A stretch of DNA of 64,000 nt from contig NZ_JAINVF010000027.1 in the NCBI RefSeq assembly GCF_020400585.1, forward strand, positions 34,789 to 98,788, read 5' to 3'. Below are positions 42,075 to 50,654 of the stretch, one piece after another; the stretch's first letter is position 1; every line of letters begins with the position of its first letter. Both the position numbers and the translations under genes were made by a program. The notes under the pieces are model-generated. The model ran no database searches and had not been told where the DNA came from. It saw only the letters and a list, made by a program, of their open reading frames with translations. Source of the stretch: Streptomyces sp. NK08204 (GTDB taxonomy: Bacteria; Actinomycetota; Actinomycetes; Streptomycetales; Streptomycetaceae).

Positions 42075-43347
42075 GCTGGGCGTGCCCGAGCTGCTGGAGC
42101 TGGACCGGCGGCACGTGTGGCATCCGTACGGCCCGATGCCCGGACGTGCCGAGCCGCTCGTCGTGGAATCGGCGAGCGGGGTCCGGCTCAGGCTCGCCGA
42201 CGGCTCGGGTGAACTCGTCGACGGCATGTCGTCGTGGTGGTCGGCGATCCACGGCTACAACCACCCGGTCCTCAACGAGGCCGTGCGGCGGCAGCTGGAC
42301 CGGATGAGCCATGTCATGTTCGGCGGGCTCACACACGAGCCCGCCGTGCGGCTCGCGAAGCTCCTTGTCGACATGTCGCCTGACGGTCTGGAGCATGTCT
42401 TCCTGGCCGACTCCGGCTCCGTGTCGGTGGAGGTCGCGGTGAAGATGTGCCTGCAGTACTGGCGCTCGCTCGGCCGCCCGGAGAAGCAGCGGCTGCTGAC
42501 CTGGCGGGGCGGCTACCACGGCGACACCTGGCAGCCGATGTCGGTGTGCGACCCCAGGGGCGGGATGCACGAGCTGTGGGCCGGGGTGCTCCAGCGCCAG
42601 GTGTTCGCTGACCCGCCGCCGGCGGAGTACCAGGAGGCGTACGCCGGCCATCTGCGGTCGCTGATCGCCGACCACGCCCACGAACTGGCCGCGGTGATCG
42701 TGGAACCGGTGGTGCAGGGCGCGGGCGGGATGCGCTTCCACTCACCCGCCTACCTGAAGGTGCTGCGCGAGGCGTGCGACGCGCACGGTGTGCTGCTGGT
42801 GTTCGACGAGATCGCCACCGGCTTCGGACGCACCGGCGCCCTGTTCGCGGCGGAGCACGCAGGTGTCACGCCGGACGTGATGTGCGTGGGCAAGGCGCTG
42901 ACCGGCGGATACCTGACGATGGCGGCGACGCTGTGCACCGCCCGGGTGGCCGACGGCATCTCGCAGGGCGAGGTGCCGGTGCTCGCGCACGGCCCGACGT
43001 TCATGGGCAACCCGCTGGCGGCGGCCGTCGCCTGCGCCTCGATCGAGCTGCTGCTCGGCCAGGACTGGCGCTCACAGGTACGGCGGATCGAGGCGGGCCT
43101 GCGTCAGGGACTCGCGCCCGCCGCCGAGCTGCCCGGAGTGAAGAACGTACGCGTCCTGGGTGCCATCGGGGTCGTCCAGCTCGACCACGAGGTGGACATG
43201 GCCGCCGCCACCCGGGCCGCCGTGCGGGAGGGCGTCTGGCTGCGTCCGTTCCGCGACATGGTCTACACGATGCCGCCTTACGTCACCTCCGACGAGGACG
43301 TGGCACGGATCGCGCGCGCGGTGTGCGCCGCGGCGCGGGAGGGTTGA
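42067..43347 (+). CDS. bioA: Adenosylmethionine--8-amino-7-oxononanoate aminotransferase
   Basis: A 426-residue class-III PLP aminotransferase that uses SAM as amino donor to make 7,8-diaminopelargonate. Markers: HVWHPYGPM, MSSWWSAIHGYNHP, FLADSGSVSVEVA, YHGDTWQPMSVCDP, IVEPVVQGAGGM, FDEIATGFGRTG (PLP Asp) and VGKALTGGYLTMA (Lys). It overlaps bioB and is 1 nt from bioD. Confidence 0.96.
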   Translation: MPELGVPELLELDRRHVWHPYGPMPGRAEPLVVESASGVRLRLADGSGELVDGMSSWWSAIHGYNHPVLNEAVRRQLDRMSHVMFGGLTHEPAVRLAKLLVDMSPDGLEHVFLADSGSVSVEVAVKMCLQYWRSLGRPEKQRLLTWRGGYHGDTWQPMSVCDPRGGMHELWAGVLQRQVFADPPPAEYQEAYAGHLRSLIADHAHELAAVIVEPVVQGAGGMRFHSPAYLKVLREACDAHGVLLVFDEIATGFGRTGALFAAEHAGVTPDVMCVGKALTGGYLTMAATLCTARVADGISQGEVPVLAHGPTFMGNPLAAAVACASIELLLGQDWRSQVRRIEAGLRQGLAPAAELPGVKNVRVLGAIGVVQLDHEVDMAAATRAAVREGVWLRPFRDMVYTMPPYVTSDEDVARIARAVCAAAREG

Positions 43348-43348
43348 G

Positions 43349-44065
43349 ATGCCGGTTCTGTTCATCTCGGGGACAGGCACCGAGATCGGTAAGACGGTCA
43401 CGACCGCCGCCGTCGCCGCGGCGGCACTCGCGGCCGGCCGGTCGGTGGCCGTGCTGAAGGCCGCGCAGACGGGCGTGGGCCCGGACGAGCGGGGGGACGC
43501 CGCCGAGGTCGCGCGGCTCGCGGGCCCGGTCATGGCCACCGAACTGGCCCGCTACCCCGAGCCGTTGGCGCCGGGTACGGCGGCCCGGCGGGCGGGGCTG
43601 GCACCGGTGCACCCGCACGAGGTGGCCGAGGCCGCGGCCAAGCTGGCCACCGAGCACGACCTGGTGCTGGTCGAGGGCGCGGGCGGGCTCCTCGTACGGT
43701 TCGACGCGGCGGGCGGCACCCTGGCGGACGCGGCCGAGTTGCTGCGCGCCCCGGTGCTGGTGGTGGCCGCAGCCGGGCTGGGCACGCTGAACACGACCGA
43801 GCTGACGGCTCGCGAACTGCGCTCACGCCGTGTCGAGCTGGCGGGCGTGGTGATCGGGAGCTGGCCGAAGTCCCCCGACCTGGCGAGCCGCTGCAACGTG
43901 GCCGACCTGGCGGAGGTCGCCGGTGCCCCGCTGCTCGGCGCGCTCCCGGCCGGCGCCGGCGACCTGCCGCCCGCCGAGTTCCGTACGGCGGCTCCCGGTT
44001 GGCTGGCGCCCCGGCTGGACGGCACCTGGGACGCGGAGGCGTTCCGGGTGCGCCAGGCGCCGTAA
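43349..44065 (+). CDS. bioD: Dethiobiotin synthetase
   Basis: A 238-residue ATP-dependent carboxylase. The P-loop is GTGTEIGKTVTT; the substrate Lys is in VLKAAQTG; VLVEGAGGLLVRFD and VVIGSWP are further family blocks. The ATG follows the bioA stop by 1 nt. With bioF divergent, bioA-B-D-F are all present; pimeloyl-ACP synthesis genes are not in the window. Confidence 0.95.
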   Translation: MPVLFISGTGTEIGKTVTTAAVAAAALAAGRSVAVLKAAQTGVGPDERGDAAEVARLAGPVMATELARYPEPLAPGTAARRAGLAPVHPHEVAEAAAKLATEHDLVLVEGAGGLLVRFDAAGGTLADAAELLRAPVLVVAAAGLGTLNTTELTARELRSRRVELAGVVIGSWPKSPDLASRCNVADLAEVAGAPLLGALPAGAGDLPPAEFRTAAPGWLAPRLDGTWDAEAFRVRQAP

Positions 44066-44157
44066 CGCCACAGGCCCGCTCCGCGCGCGGCAGGGCTCGA
44101 CCGGAGGGGCGGCCGGGAGGACACTCTTCCCAGACCGTCCTCTCCGGGAGGTTGCCC

Positions 44158-44838
44158 ATGCGGCTGCTGTCCACCGGCTCCGGCAAGCAGGGGCGGAGCC
44201 CCGTCCACCACCCCTTGTTCGCACGCTGCTACGCCCGGTTCAGCGTGAGCGCCGAGGGCCGGCTCGGGCTGGCCGGGGTGCGCGAGCAGCTGCTCGCCGG
44301 GCTGTCCGGGCGGGTCATCGAGATCGGCGCGGGCAACGGGCTGAACTTCGCGCACTACCCGGGCACCGTCGCGGAAGTCGTCGCGATCGAACCCGAACCG
44401 CACTTGAGGAAGTTGGCGTTGGAGGCCGCCGTACGCGCCGAGGTGCCGGTCGACGTCGTGCCGGGCGCGGCGGAGGCACTGCCGGTCAAGAGCGAGGCCT
44501 TCGACGCGGCCGTGCTGTCACTGGTGCTGTGCAGTGTGCGGAACGTGCCGCGGGCGCTGGCGGAGGTACGGCGGGTGCTCAGGCCCGGCGCGGAGGTGCG
44601 GTTCTTCGAGCACGGGCGGGGCGGCGGGCGGTTGATGACGCTGACCCAGGAGGCCCTGGACCGGACGGTGTGGCCGGTGCTGAGCGGCGGCTGCCATCTG
44701 GCCCGCGATCCGGTCGCCGCGCTGCGCGAGGCCGGGTTCGAACCGGGGCCGTACCGGCGGATGACACTGCCGGAGAACGGCCCGAAGCTGCCGATGTCCT
44801 TCTGCGCGCTGGGCACGGCCCGCCGGCCGGGGCCCTGA
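44158..44838 (+). CDS. Class I SAM-dependent methyltransferase
   Basis: A 226-residue methyltransferase with motif I VIEIGAGNGLNFAHYP, motif II VVAIEPEPHLRK, and the AVLSLVLCSVRNVPRALAEVRRVLRPGAEVRFFEHG post-motif block typical of the Methyltransf_11 family. The substrate is unknown. The gene lies 93 nt after bioD, and its stop directly abuts the stop codon of the convergent toxin gene. Confidence 0.85.
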   Translation: MRLLSTGSGKQGRSPVHHPLFARCYARFSVSAEGRLGLAGVREQLLAGLSGRVIEIGAGNGLNFAHYPGTVAEVVAIEPEPHLRKLALEAAVRAEVPVDVVPGAAEALPVKSEAFDAAVLSLVLCSVRNVPRALAEVRRVLRPGAEVRFFEHGRGGGRLMTLTQEALDRTVWPVLSGGCHLARDPVAALREAGFEPGPYRRMTLPENGPKLPMSFCALGTARRPGP

Positions 44839-45213
44839 TCACCGGCTCCAGCTGCGCAGCTCCCGCGCGATGTCGTCCACGCTCGCCTCTCCGTCCTTGA
44901 CCAGCCGCGCGAGGTCGCGGACCCGCTCGGGAGTGGTGGCGACCTTCAGGCCGCTGGCGACGAGGTAGCCGTAGGCGACCGCGGAGGCGAACAGCGCGTT
45001 GGAGCGCTCCAGCGCCGGTACGTGGATGAGCAGCTGGAGCAGGGCGGCGGCACGGGCGTGCGGCGAGTCGTAGACAGGCACACCGAATATGTCGGCCCGG
45101 TGGCGGGCGACCGCGGCGACCAGCGCACCCCAGTCGGTGACCTGTGGATCCCCGGGCGTGTTCTGTTCGGCGAGCATGAGCAGCCAGGCGAGGTCGATGC
45201 TGAGATCGTTCAA
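44839..45213 (-). CDS. Doc/Fic-fold toxin with degenerate Fic motif
   Basis: About 124 residues from a TTG at 45213; a GTG frame start at 45255 would add 14 Pro/Ala residues and overlap the antitoxin. The length, the SIDLAWLLMLAEQ start and the helix around HVPALERSNALFASAVAYGYLVASG match actinobacterial proteins annotated as fic-family toxins. The canonical Doc motif HxFxDxNKR is not conserved: His64 is present, but the Phe, Asp, Asn, Lys and Arg positions are not. Either the chemistry differs or the toxin is inactive. The antitoxin gene is immediately upstream. Confidence 0.75.
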   Translation of the reverse strand: MNDLSIDLAWLLMLAEQNTPGDPQVTDWGALVAAVARHRADIFGVPVYDSPHARAAALLQLLIHVPALERSNALFASAVAYGYLVASGLKVATTPERVRDLARLVKDGEASVDDIARELRSWSR

Positions 45214-45217
45214 GGGA

Positions 45218-45466
45218 TCAGCGGCAGCCGTCGCCGGGGGCGGTGCCGGTGCCACGCGCCTGGGTGAACTCTTCGCAGAACACGGACTCGTACTGCTTCA
45301 TGAAGTCGGCGGCGGCCTCCACGAAGGTGCGGCCGGTCTCTCCCGCGTCCTGTCTGACCAGCTCTTCGATGTAGCGGTTGACGCTCATGCCGCGGGCCAG
45401 GGCGCGCTCGCGGGCCGCGCGGGCGGTGTCCTCGTCCACGCGCACGTTCAGCTGGGTCTTCGCCAT
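45218..45466 (-). CDS. Ribbon-helix-helix antitoxin of the Doc-like toxin
   Basis: An 82-residue protein. Residues 3-45 form an Arc/MetJ-type ribbon-helix-helix (AKTQLNVRVDEDTARAARERALARGMSVNRYIEELV). Residues 50-82 form the toxin-binding tail. It lies 4 nt upstream of the TTG-started toxin, giving the usual antitoxin-toxin order. It probably autorepresses from the 135-nt divergent region. Confidence 0.85.
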   Translation of the reverse strand: MAKTQLNVRVDEDTARAARERALARGMSVNRYIEELVRQDAGETGRTFVEAAADFMKQYESVFCEEFTQARGTGTAPGDGCR

Positions 45467-45530
45467 GCCACGAAGCTAGCGCCGAAGCACTAGCGGCGGC
45501 AAGGACGTAACGCCCCTGGCGGGATTCCGG

Positions 45531-45548
45531 TTGTGCGACCGGTCACAA
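45531..45548. promoter_or_regulatory. Palindrome upstream of the ABC exporter operon
   Basis: TTGTG and CACAA arms flank a central GACCGGTC palindrome (18 bp in all), about 55 nt before the ABC gene and about 65 nt from the antitoxin gene. Candidate operator for either. Confidence 0.4.
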
Positions 45549-45601
45549 TGGGTTCGGCTCGGACCAAGGAGTCAGGACGTCGAGGTGACCGGGAGGCAGT
45601 C

Positions 45602-46411
45602 TTGTCCACCACAGCTGCGGAGCATTCCCCGGACCCCGTCCCGGGCGGGATCGCGGCCCGCGCACGTGGGCTGACCAAGGCGTACGGCTCGGGCGAGACC
45701 GCGGTGCTCGCCCTGGACGCGGTGGACGTGGACATCGCGCGCGGGCGCTTCACCGCGGTGATGGGCCCCTCGGGTTCCGGCAAGTCCACGTTGATGCACT
45801 GCCTCGCCGGCCTCGACACGGTCTCGGCCGGTGAGGTGTGGCTGGGCGAGACCGAGATCACGAAGCTGAAGGAGCGGGAGCTGACCCGGCTGCGGCGGGA
45901 CCGCATCGGCTTCATGTTCCAGTCGTTCAACCTCATCCCTACGCTGAACGCCGCGGAGAACATCACCCTGCCGATGGACATCGCGGGCAAGAAGCCCGAC
46001 GCCGGGTGGCTGGACCAGGTCATCGACAGACTGGGCCTGCGCGGGCGCCTGACCCACCGCCCGGCGCAGCTCTCGGGCGGCCAGCAGCAGCGGGTCGCCT
46101 GCGCCCGGGCCCTGGCCTCCCGCCCGGAGTTGATCTTCGCCGACGAGCCGACCGGCAACCTGGACTCGCGGGCCGGTCTGGAGGTGCTGGGTTTCCTGCG
46201 CAGCGCGGTGGACGACCTGGGGCAGACCGTCGTCATGGTCACCCATGACCCGGGCGCCGCCGCCCACTCCGACCTCGTCCTCTTCCTCGCCGACGGGCGG
46301 ATCGTGGACGAGATGGCACGGCCGACGGCCGACGCCGTACTGGAACGAATGAAACGGTTCGACGTCGTGCGTGAGCGGCTCGGCGACGACGTGACCGCCC
46401 AGGAGGGCTGA
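45602..46411 (+). CDS. ABC transporter ATP-binding protein (MacB/LolD-like)
   Basis: A 269-residue ATPase: Walker A GPSGSGKST, Q-loop FMFQSFNLIP, signature LSGGQQQRVACARAL, Walker B LIFADEPTGNLDS, and switch His in VMVTHDPG. The fold is that of lipoprotein-release and macrolide-type exporters that pair with FtsX/MacB permeases. I chose the TTG at 45602 (GGGAGG 9 nt upstream) over an in-frame GTG at 45533. It is 4 nt from the permease gene. Confidence 0.93.
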   Translation: MSTTAAEHSPDPVPGGIAARARGLTKAYGSGETAVLALDAVDVDIARGRFTAVMGPSGSGKSTLMHCLAGLDTVSAGEVWLGETEITKLKERELTRLRRDRIGFMFQSFNLIPTLNAAENITLPMDIAGKKPDAGWLDQVIDRLGLRGRLTHRPAQLSGGQQQRVACARALASRPELIFADEPTGNLDSRAGLEVLGFLRSAVDDLGQTVVMVTHDPGAAAHSDLVLFLADGRIVDEMARPTADAVLERMKRFDVVRERLGDDVTAQEG

Positions 46412-46415
46412 GCAG

Positions 46416-48983
46416 GTGCTGAAGGCGACCTTGAGGAGTTTTCTCGCGCACAAGGGGCGGCTGGCGCTGTCCGCGCTGGCGGTGATCCTTTCCGTGGCGT
46501 TCGTCGCGGGCAGTCTGATCTTCTCGGACACCGTCACCCGCACCTTCGACCGGTTGTTCGCCTCCACCGCCGCCGATGTGACGGTGCAGCCGAAGGAGGA
46601 GCTGAAGTCCCGCATCACGAGCGGCGCGGTGCAGACCGTGCCCGCCGCGCTGAGGGACCGGGTGGCCCGGGTCGACGGGGTCGCGGCGGCATACGCGGAC
46701 GTGTCGGTCCAGAACGTCGTGGTGGTCGACAGCCGCAACAAGAACGTCGGCCCGACCACCGGTGCCCCGACCATCGCCAGCGCCTGGCACGTCACCCGCC
46801 GCAGCCCGGTGAAGCTGACCTCCGGCCATGCCCCGCACGGCGCCCGGGAGGCGCTGCTGGACGCGGACACCGCGGACAAGAAGCACGTGCACATCGGCGA
46901 CACGCTGACCGTGCAGGCGCAGCCCGGCACGGTCCGGGTCAGGGTCGTCGGCATCGCCACGTTCACCACGACCAATCCGGGGGCGGCGCTGGTGTACTTC
47001 GACCCCGCGGTGGCGGGGCGGGAACTGCTCGGCTCCGCCGCCCGGGCGACCAGCATCTCGGTCGACGCGGCCAAGGGCGTCACCGACCCCGAACTCAAGC
47101 GCCGGATCGGCGCGGAGATCGGCACCGGCACCTACGACCTGAAAACCGCCGACGAACAGGCCAAGTCGGCCGCGGCCAGCCTCGGCGGCTTCCTGGACGT
47201 GATCAAGTACGTGATGCTGGGCTTCGCCGGTGTCGCGGTGCTGGTCGGCGTCTTCCTGATCGTCAACACCTTCTCCATGCTCATCGCCCAGCGCACCCGT
47301 GAACTGGGCCTGCTGCGGGCGCTGGGCGCGGACCGGCGGCAGGTGCGGCGCTCGGTGCTGACCGAGGCCCTGCTGCTCGGGCTCGTCGGCTCGACGCTGG
47401 GCCTCGCGGCCGGGATAGGGCTGGCGTTCGGGCTGATCCGGCTCATGAGCACCTTCGGCATGAACCTGAAGGCCACGGAGATGGTCATCGGCTGGGGAAC
47501 GCCCGTCGCGGCGTACGCGGTCGGCATCGGCGTCACCTTCGTCGCCGCGTATCTGCCCGCGCGGCGCGCGGCGGCCGTCTCACCGATGGCGGCGCTCGCG
47601 GACGCGGAGATCGCCGGGGTGGGCAAGCCGCTGAAGGTACGGGCGATCGCCGGATCGGTGGTCGGGCTGGCCGGTGCGGCGGCGCTGGCCGGGTGCGCGG
47701 CTGCCACGAAGACCGCCTCGGCGGCCTCCCTGCTGGCTCTCGGTGTGGCCTTGACGCTGATCGCGACCGTGGTCGCCGGGCCCCTGCTGGTACGGCCGGT
47801 GATACGCGTCCTGGGCGCGGGCTTCCCCGCGCTGTTCGGCTCGGTGGGCCGGATGAGCCAGCGCAACGCCCTGCGCAACCCGCGTCGTACCGGCGCCACG
47901 GCCGCCGCCCTGATGGTGGGCCTCGCCCTGGTCGGCGGCATGTCGGTGGCGAGTGCCTCCCTGTCGGCTTCGTTCGACCGGCAGATCGACAAGACGCTAG
48001 GTGCCGACTTCATCGTCCAGAACACCAACTTCGCGCCGTTCACCAAGGAGATCACGGACAAGGTGGCGGCCACGCGCGGCGTCGGGCTCGTCGTGCGGCA
48101 ACGGTTCACCCCGGTCGCCGTGCAGCTTCCGGACGGCAGGCGCGTGAAGACGGCCGCCGCCGGGTACGGCCCGCGGCTCGACGACGTCGTCCACCTCACC
48201 TACGCGCAGGGCGGCTCGGCGGCGGCGCTGGCGGACGGGCACCTCGCGATGGACGTCGACTTCGCGAGGGACCACCACGTCCGGGTCGGCAGCGTGCTCC
48301 CGGTGCTGTTCCCGAGCGGACGCCAGGCCCAGCTGACGGTCGGAGCGCTCACCGACCAGGGAACCGGCGGCGGCTTCGGCACTCAGGGCGGCATCTTCTT
48401 CGGGCTCGCCACGGTCGAGAAGTACGTGCCCGGCGGGCAGGACTCCGTGCTCTACGTCAACGCGTCCCCCGGTACGAAGGCGCAGGACCTGCGCACCCGC
48501 CTGGAACACGGACTCACGCCGTTCCCGCAGGTACAGGTGCGCAACCAGGCCGACTACAAGGACCTGGTGCACGACCAGATCGCCGTGCTGCTCTTCCTCG
48601 TGTACGCGCTGCTCGGCCTCGCGATCATCATCGCCGTGCTCGGTGTGGTCAACACCCTCGCCCTGTCGGTGGTGGAGCGCACCCGGGAGATCGGTCTGCT
48701 GCGCGCGATCGGGCTCGGCCGGCGGCAGTTGCGCCGGATGATCCGGCTGGAGTCGGTCGTCATCGCGGTGTTCGGCGCGGTCCTGGGGCTGGGGCTCGGC
48801 CTGGTGTGGGGCGTGTGCATGCAGCAGGTGCTGGCGCTGCGCGGCCTGACGGCGCTCGCGATCCCCTGGGGCACGATCGTCGCGGTGGTGATCGGGTCGG
48901 CGGTGGTCGGCATCGTGGCGGCCCTGCTGCCGGCGCTGCGGGCCTCGCGGATGAACGTGCTGGCGGCGATCGCACACGAGTGA
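46416..48983 (+). CDS. FtsX/MacB-like ABC transporter permease
   Basis: An 855-residue permease starting with GTG behind AGGAGG. It consists of two FtsX-type halves. The N-terminal helix (LALSALAVILSVAFVAGSLIF) is followed by an extracellular MacB-PCD-like domain and three helices ending near residue 390; a second unit has GLALVGGMSVASAS and then an extracellular domain and three helices (IAVLLFLVYALLGLAIIIAVLG, then TREIGLLRAIGLGRRQLRRM, ending NVLAAIAHE). It probably exports or extracts a lipophilic molecule or peptide using the upstream ATPase. Confidence 0.92.
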   Translation: MLKATLRSFLAHKGRLALSALAVILSVAFVAGSLIFSDTVTRTFDRLFASTAADVTVQPKEELKSRITSGAVQTVPAALRDRVARVDGVAAAYADVSVQNVVVVDSRNKNVGPTTGAPTIASAWHVTRRSPVKLTSGHAPHGAREALLDADTADKKHVHIGDTLTVQAQPGTVRVRVVGIATFTTTNPGAALVYFDPAVAGRELLGSAARATSISVDAAKGVTDPELKRRIGAEIGTGTYDLKTADEQAKSAAASLGGFLDVIKYVMLGFAGVAVLVGVFLIVNTFSMLIAQRTRELGLLRALGADRRQVRRSVLTEALLLGLVGSTLGLAAGIGLAFGLIRLMSTFGMNLKATEMVIGWGTPVAAYAVGIGVTFVAAYLPARRAAAVSPMAALADAEIAGVGKPLKVRAIAGSVVGLAGAAALAGCAAATKTASAASLLALGVALTLIATVVAGPLLVRPVIRVLGAGFPALFGSVGRMSQRNALRNPRRTGATAAALMVGLALVGGMSVASASLSASFDRQIDKTLGADFIVQNTNFAPFTKEITDKVAATRGVGLVVRQRFTPVAVQLPDGRRVKTAAAGYGPRLDDVVHLTYAQGGSAAALADGHLAMDVDFARDHHVRVGSVLPVLFPSGRQAQLTVGALTDQGTGGGFGTQGGIFFGLATVEKYVPGGQDSVLYVNASPGTKAQDLRTRLEHGLTPFPQVQVRNQADYKDLVHDQIAVLLFLVYALLGLAIIIAVLGVVNTLALSVVERTREIGLLRAIGLGRRQLRRMIRLESVVIAVFGAVLGLGLGLVWGVCMQQVLALRGLTALAIPWGTIVAVVIGSAVVGIVAALLPALRASRMNVLAAIAHE

Positions 48984-49186
48984 GGTGGGTGAGGGGCGGC
49001 GCCGGTGGTCCGGGAGAAGGGGATCCAGGATGCATGGGGCCCCGGGATGCGGCGCCGGGAGTGACCCCACTGCCGCCGGGAAGCGGTGCCGGGAGTGTCC
49101 GACGGGCAAACACGGTGGCGGCCGTCCGGACACGGGTGATGGAATCGTGATCCATGAGCAAGTCACCGTCCGCACAGGGGGATTTC

Positions 49187-50068
49187 ATGCCGCGTCCGTT
49201 CCGCTTCGGCGTCAACCTGCTCACGTCCGCTCCCGCCGCCGAGTGGCGTGACAAGTGCCGGCGTGCCGAGGAACTGGGGTACGACGTGATCCTGGTCCCC
49301 GACCACCTCGGCATGCCCGCGCCGTTCCCGGCGCTGGTCGCCGCGGCCGGGGCCACGGAGCGGCCCCGGCTCGGCACGTTCGTGCTCAACGCGGGCTTCT
49401 GGAACCCCGCGCTGCTGGCCCGTGAGGTGGCCACCACGGACGCGCTGACCGGCGGCCGGCTGGAACTCGGCCTCGGCACCGGGTACGTACCGGCCGAGCA
49501 CGAGGCCGCCGGGCTGCCGTACGGCTCGCCGCGCGAGCGGGTCGACCATCTCCGGCGCACGGTCGGGGAACTGCACCGGCTGCTGGACTCCGGCGACCAC
49601 GAGCCGCGCCCCGTCCAGTCCCGGGTGCCGCTGCTGATCGGCGCCAACGGCGACCGGATGCTGCGCCTGACCGCCGAGCACGCGGACATCGCCGCCTTCC
49701 CCGGAGCCCGGCCGGGGAGCACCCCCGGGACGCTGGAACCCCTCACCGCGGACGAGCTGGACGGGCGGGTGGCCCTGTACCGGGAGCAGGCGGCGGACCG
49801 GCCGGAACCCGCCGAGCTGAACCTGCTGCTCCAGCTCGTGGCCGTCACGGACGATCCCGAGCCCCTGCTCAAGCCGATGCTGGAGCGCCAGCCACAGCTG
49901 ACCCTGGACCAGGCACTTGCCCTGCCCATCGTGCTCGCCGGGCCCCTCGACGACCTCGTCGAGCGGGTGCTGGCGCTGCGCGAGCGGTTCGGGTTCTCGT
50001 ACCTGACGGTCCTGGAGCCGTCCATGGAGGCCTTCGCACCGGTCATGGAACGGCTGCGCGGGCGGTAG
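49187..50068 (+). CDS. LLM-class F420-dependent oxidoreductase
   Basis: About 293 residues with the luciferase-like (beta/alpha)8 signatures FRFGVNLLTSAPAAEW, GYDVILVPDHLGMPAPFPALVAAA, LARGVATTDALTGGRLELGLGTGY-like and PLLIGANGDRMLRLTAEHADI. It resembles the TIGR03621-type F420-dependent group. The ATG at 49187 has AGGGGG upstream; an in-frame ATG at 49154 would add 11 residues. The substrate is unknown; F420 rather than FMN is inferred from the family and host. Confidence 0.87.
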   Translation: MPRPFRFGVNLLTSAPAAEWRDKCRRAEELGYDVILVPDHLGMPAPFPALVAAAGATERPRLGTFVLNAGFWNPALLAREVATTDALTGGRLELGLGTGYVPAEHEAAGLPYGSPRERVDHLRRTVGELHRLLDSGDHEPRPVQSRVPLLIGANGDRMLRLTAEHADIAAFPGARPGSTPGTLEPLTADELDGRVALYREQAADRPEPAELNLLLQLVAVTDDPEPLLKPMLERQPQLTLDQALALPIVLAGPLDDLVERVLALRERFGFSYLTVLEPSMEAFAPVMERLRGR

Positions 50069-50077
50069 ACCGATCCC

Positions 50078-50503
50078 ATGATCGAACTGCACATGCGCCC
50101 CGCCGGGCCCGCCGACCTGGACACCGTGCTGGTCTTCTGGAAGACGGCCGCCGAGGGCACGAGTATCAGCGACGACCGCGAGGGGGTGGAACGGCTGGTC
50201 GCCCGCGACCCCGAGGCGCTGATCCTGGCCGAGGAGAACGGGAAGCTGGTCGGCACGGTGATCGCGGGCTTCGACGGCTGGCGGTGCCATCTGTACCGGC
50301 TCGCGGTCCATCCGCAGCGGCGTCGGCAGGGCATCGGCTCGGCGCTGCTCGCCGCCGCCGAGGAGCGGTTCGCAGGGCTGGGCGGGCGGCGCGCGGACGC
50401 CATGGTGCTGGTCCGCAACGAGAGAGCGCACCGCGCGTGGCGTGCGGCCGGGTACGGCCCGGAGGACCACTGGAGGCGCTGGGTGAAGCCGCTCGCCGAC
50501 TGA
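50078..50503 (+). CDS. GNAT-family N-acetyltransferase
   Basis: A 141-residue GNAT. The acetyl-CoA motif A is RLAVHPQRRRQGIGSALLAAAEERF; the N-terminal strand has MRPAGPADLDTVLVFWKTAAEG; motif B includes VRNERAHRAWRAAGY. It resembles small-molecule or protein acetyltransferases of the RimI type. It is 10 nt after the oxidoreductase gene and probably co-transcribed. Confidence 0.88.
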   Translation: MIELHMRPAGPADLDTVLVFWKTAAEGTSISDDREGVERLVARDPEALILAEENGKLVGTVIAGFDGWRCHLYRLAVHPQRRRQGIGSALLAAAEERFAGLGGRRADAMVLVRNERAHRAWRAAGYGPEDHWRRWVKPLAD

Positions 50504-50654
50504 CACCCCGAAATGATTTTGCTCACCCTTTACCATTGAGGTAGTTCTCGTCCCTCGATGGAAGGTCGTGAGCGTTGCCCCATGGACGATCCTCCGGTCC
50601 GCGACACCGCGCGATCCGCTCCGCCGTGCCCGATCATGGGACGGGGGTGACCCG

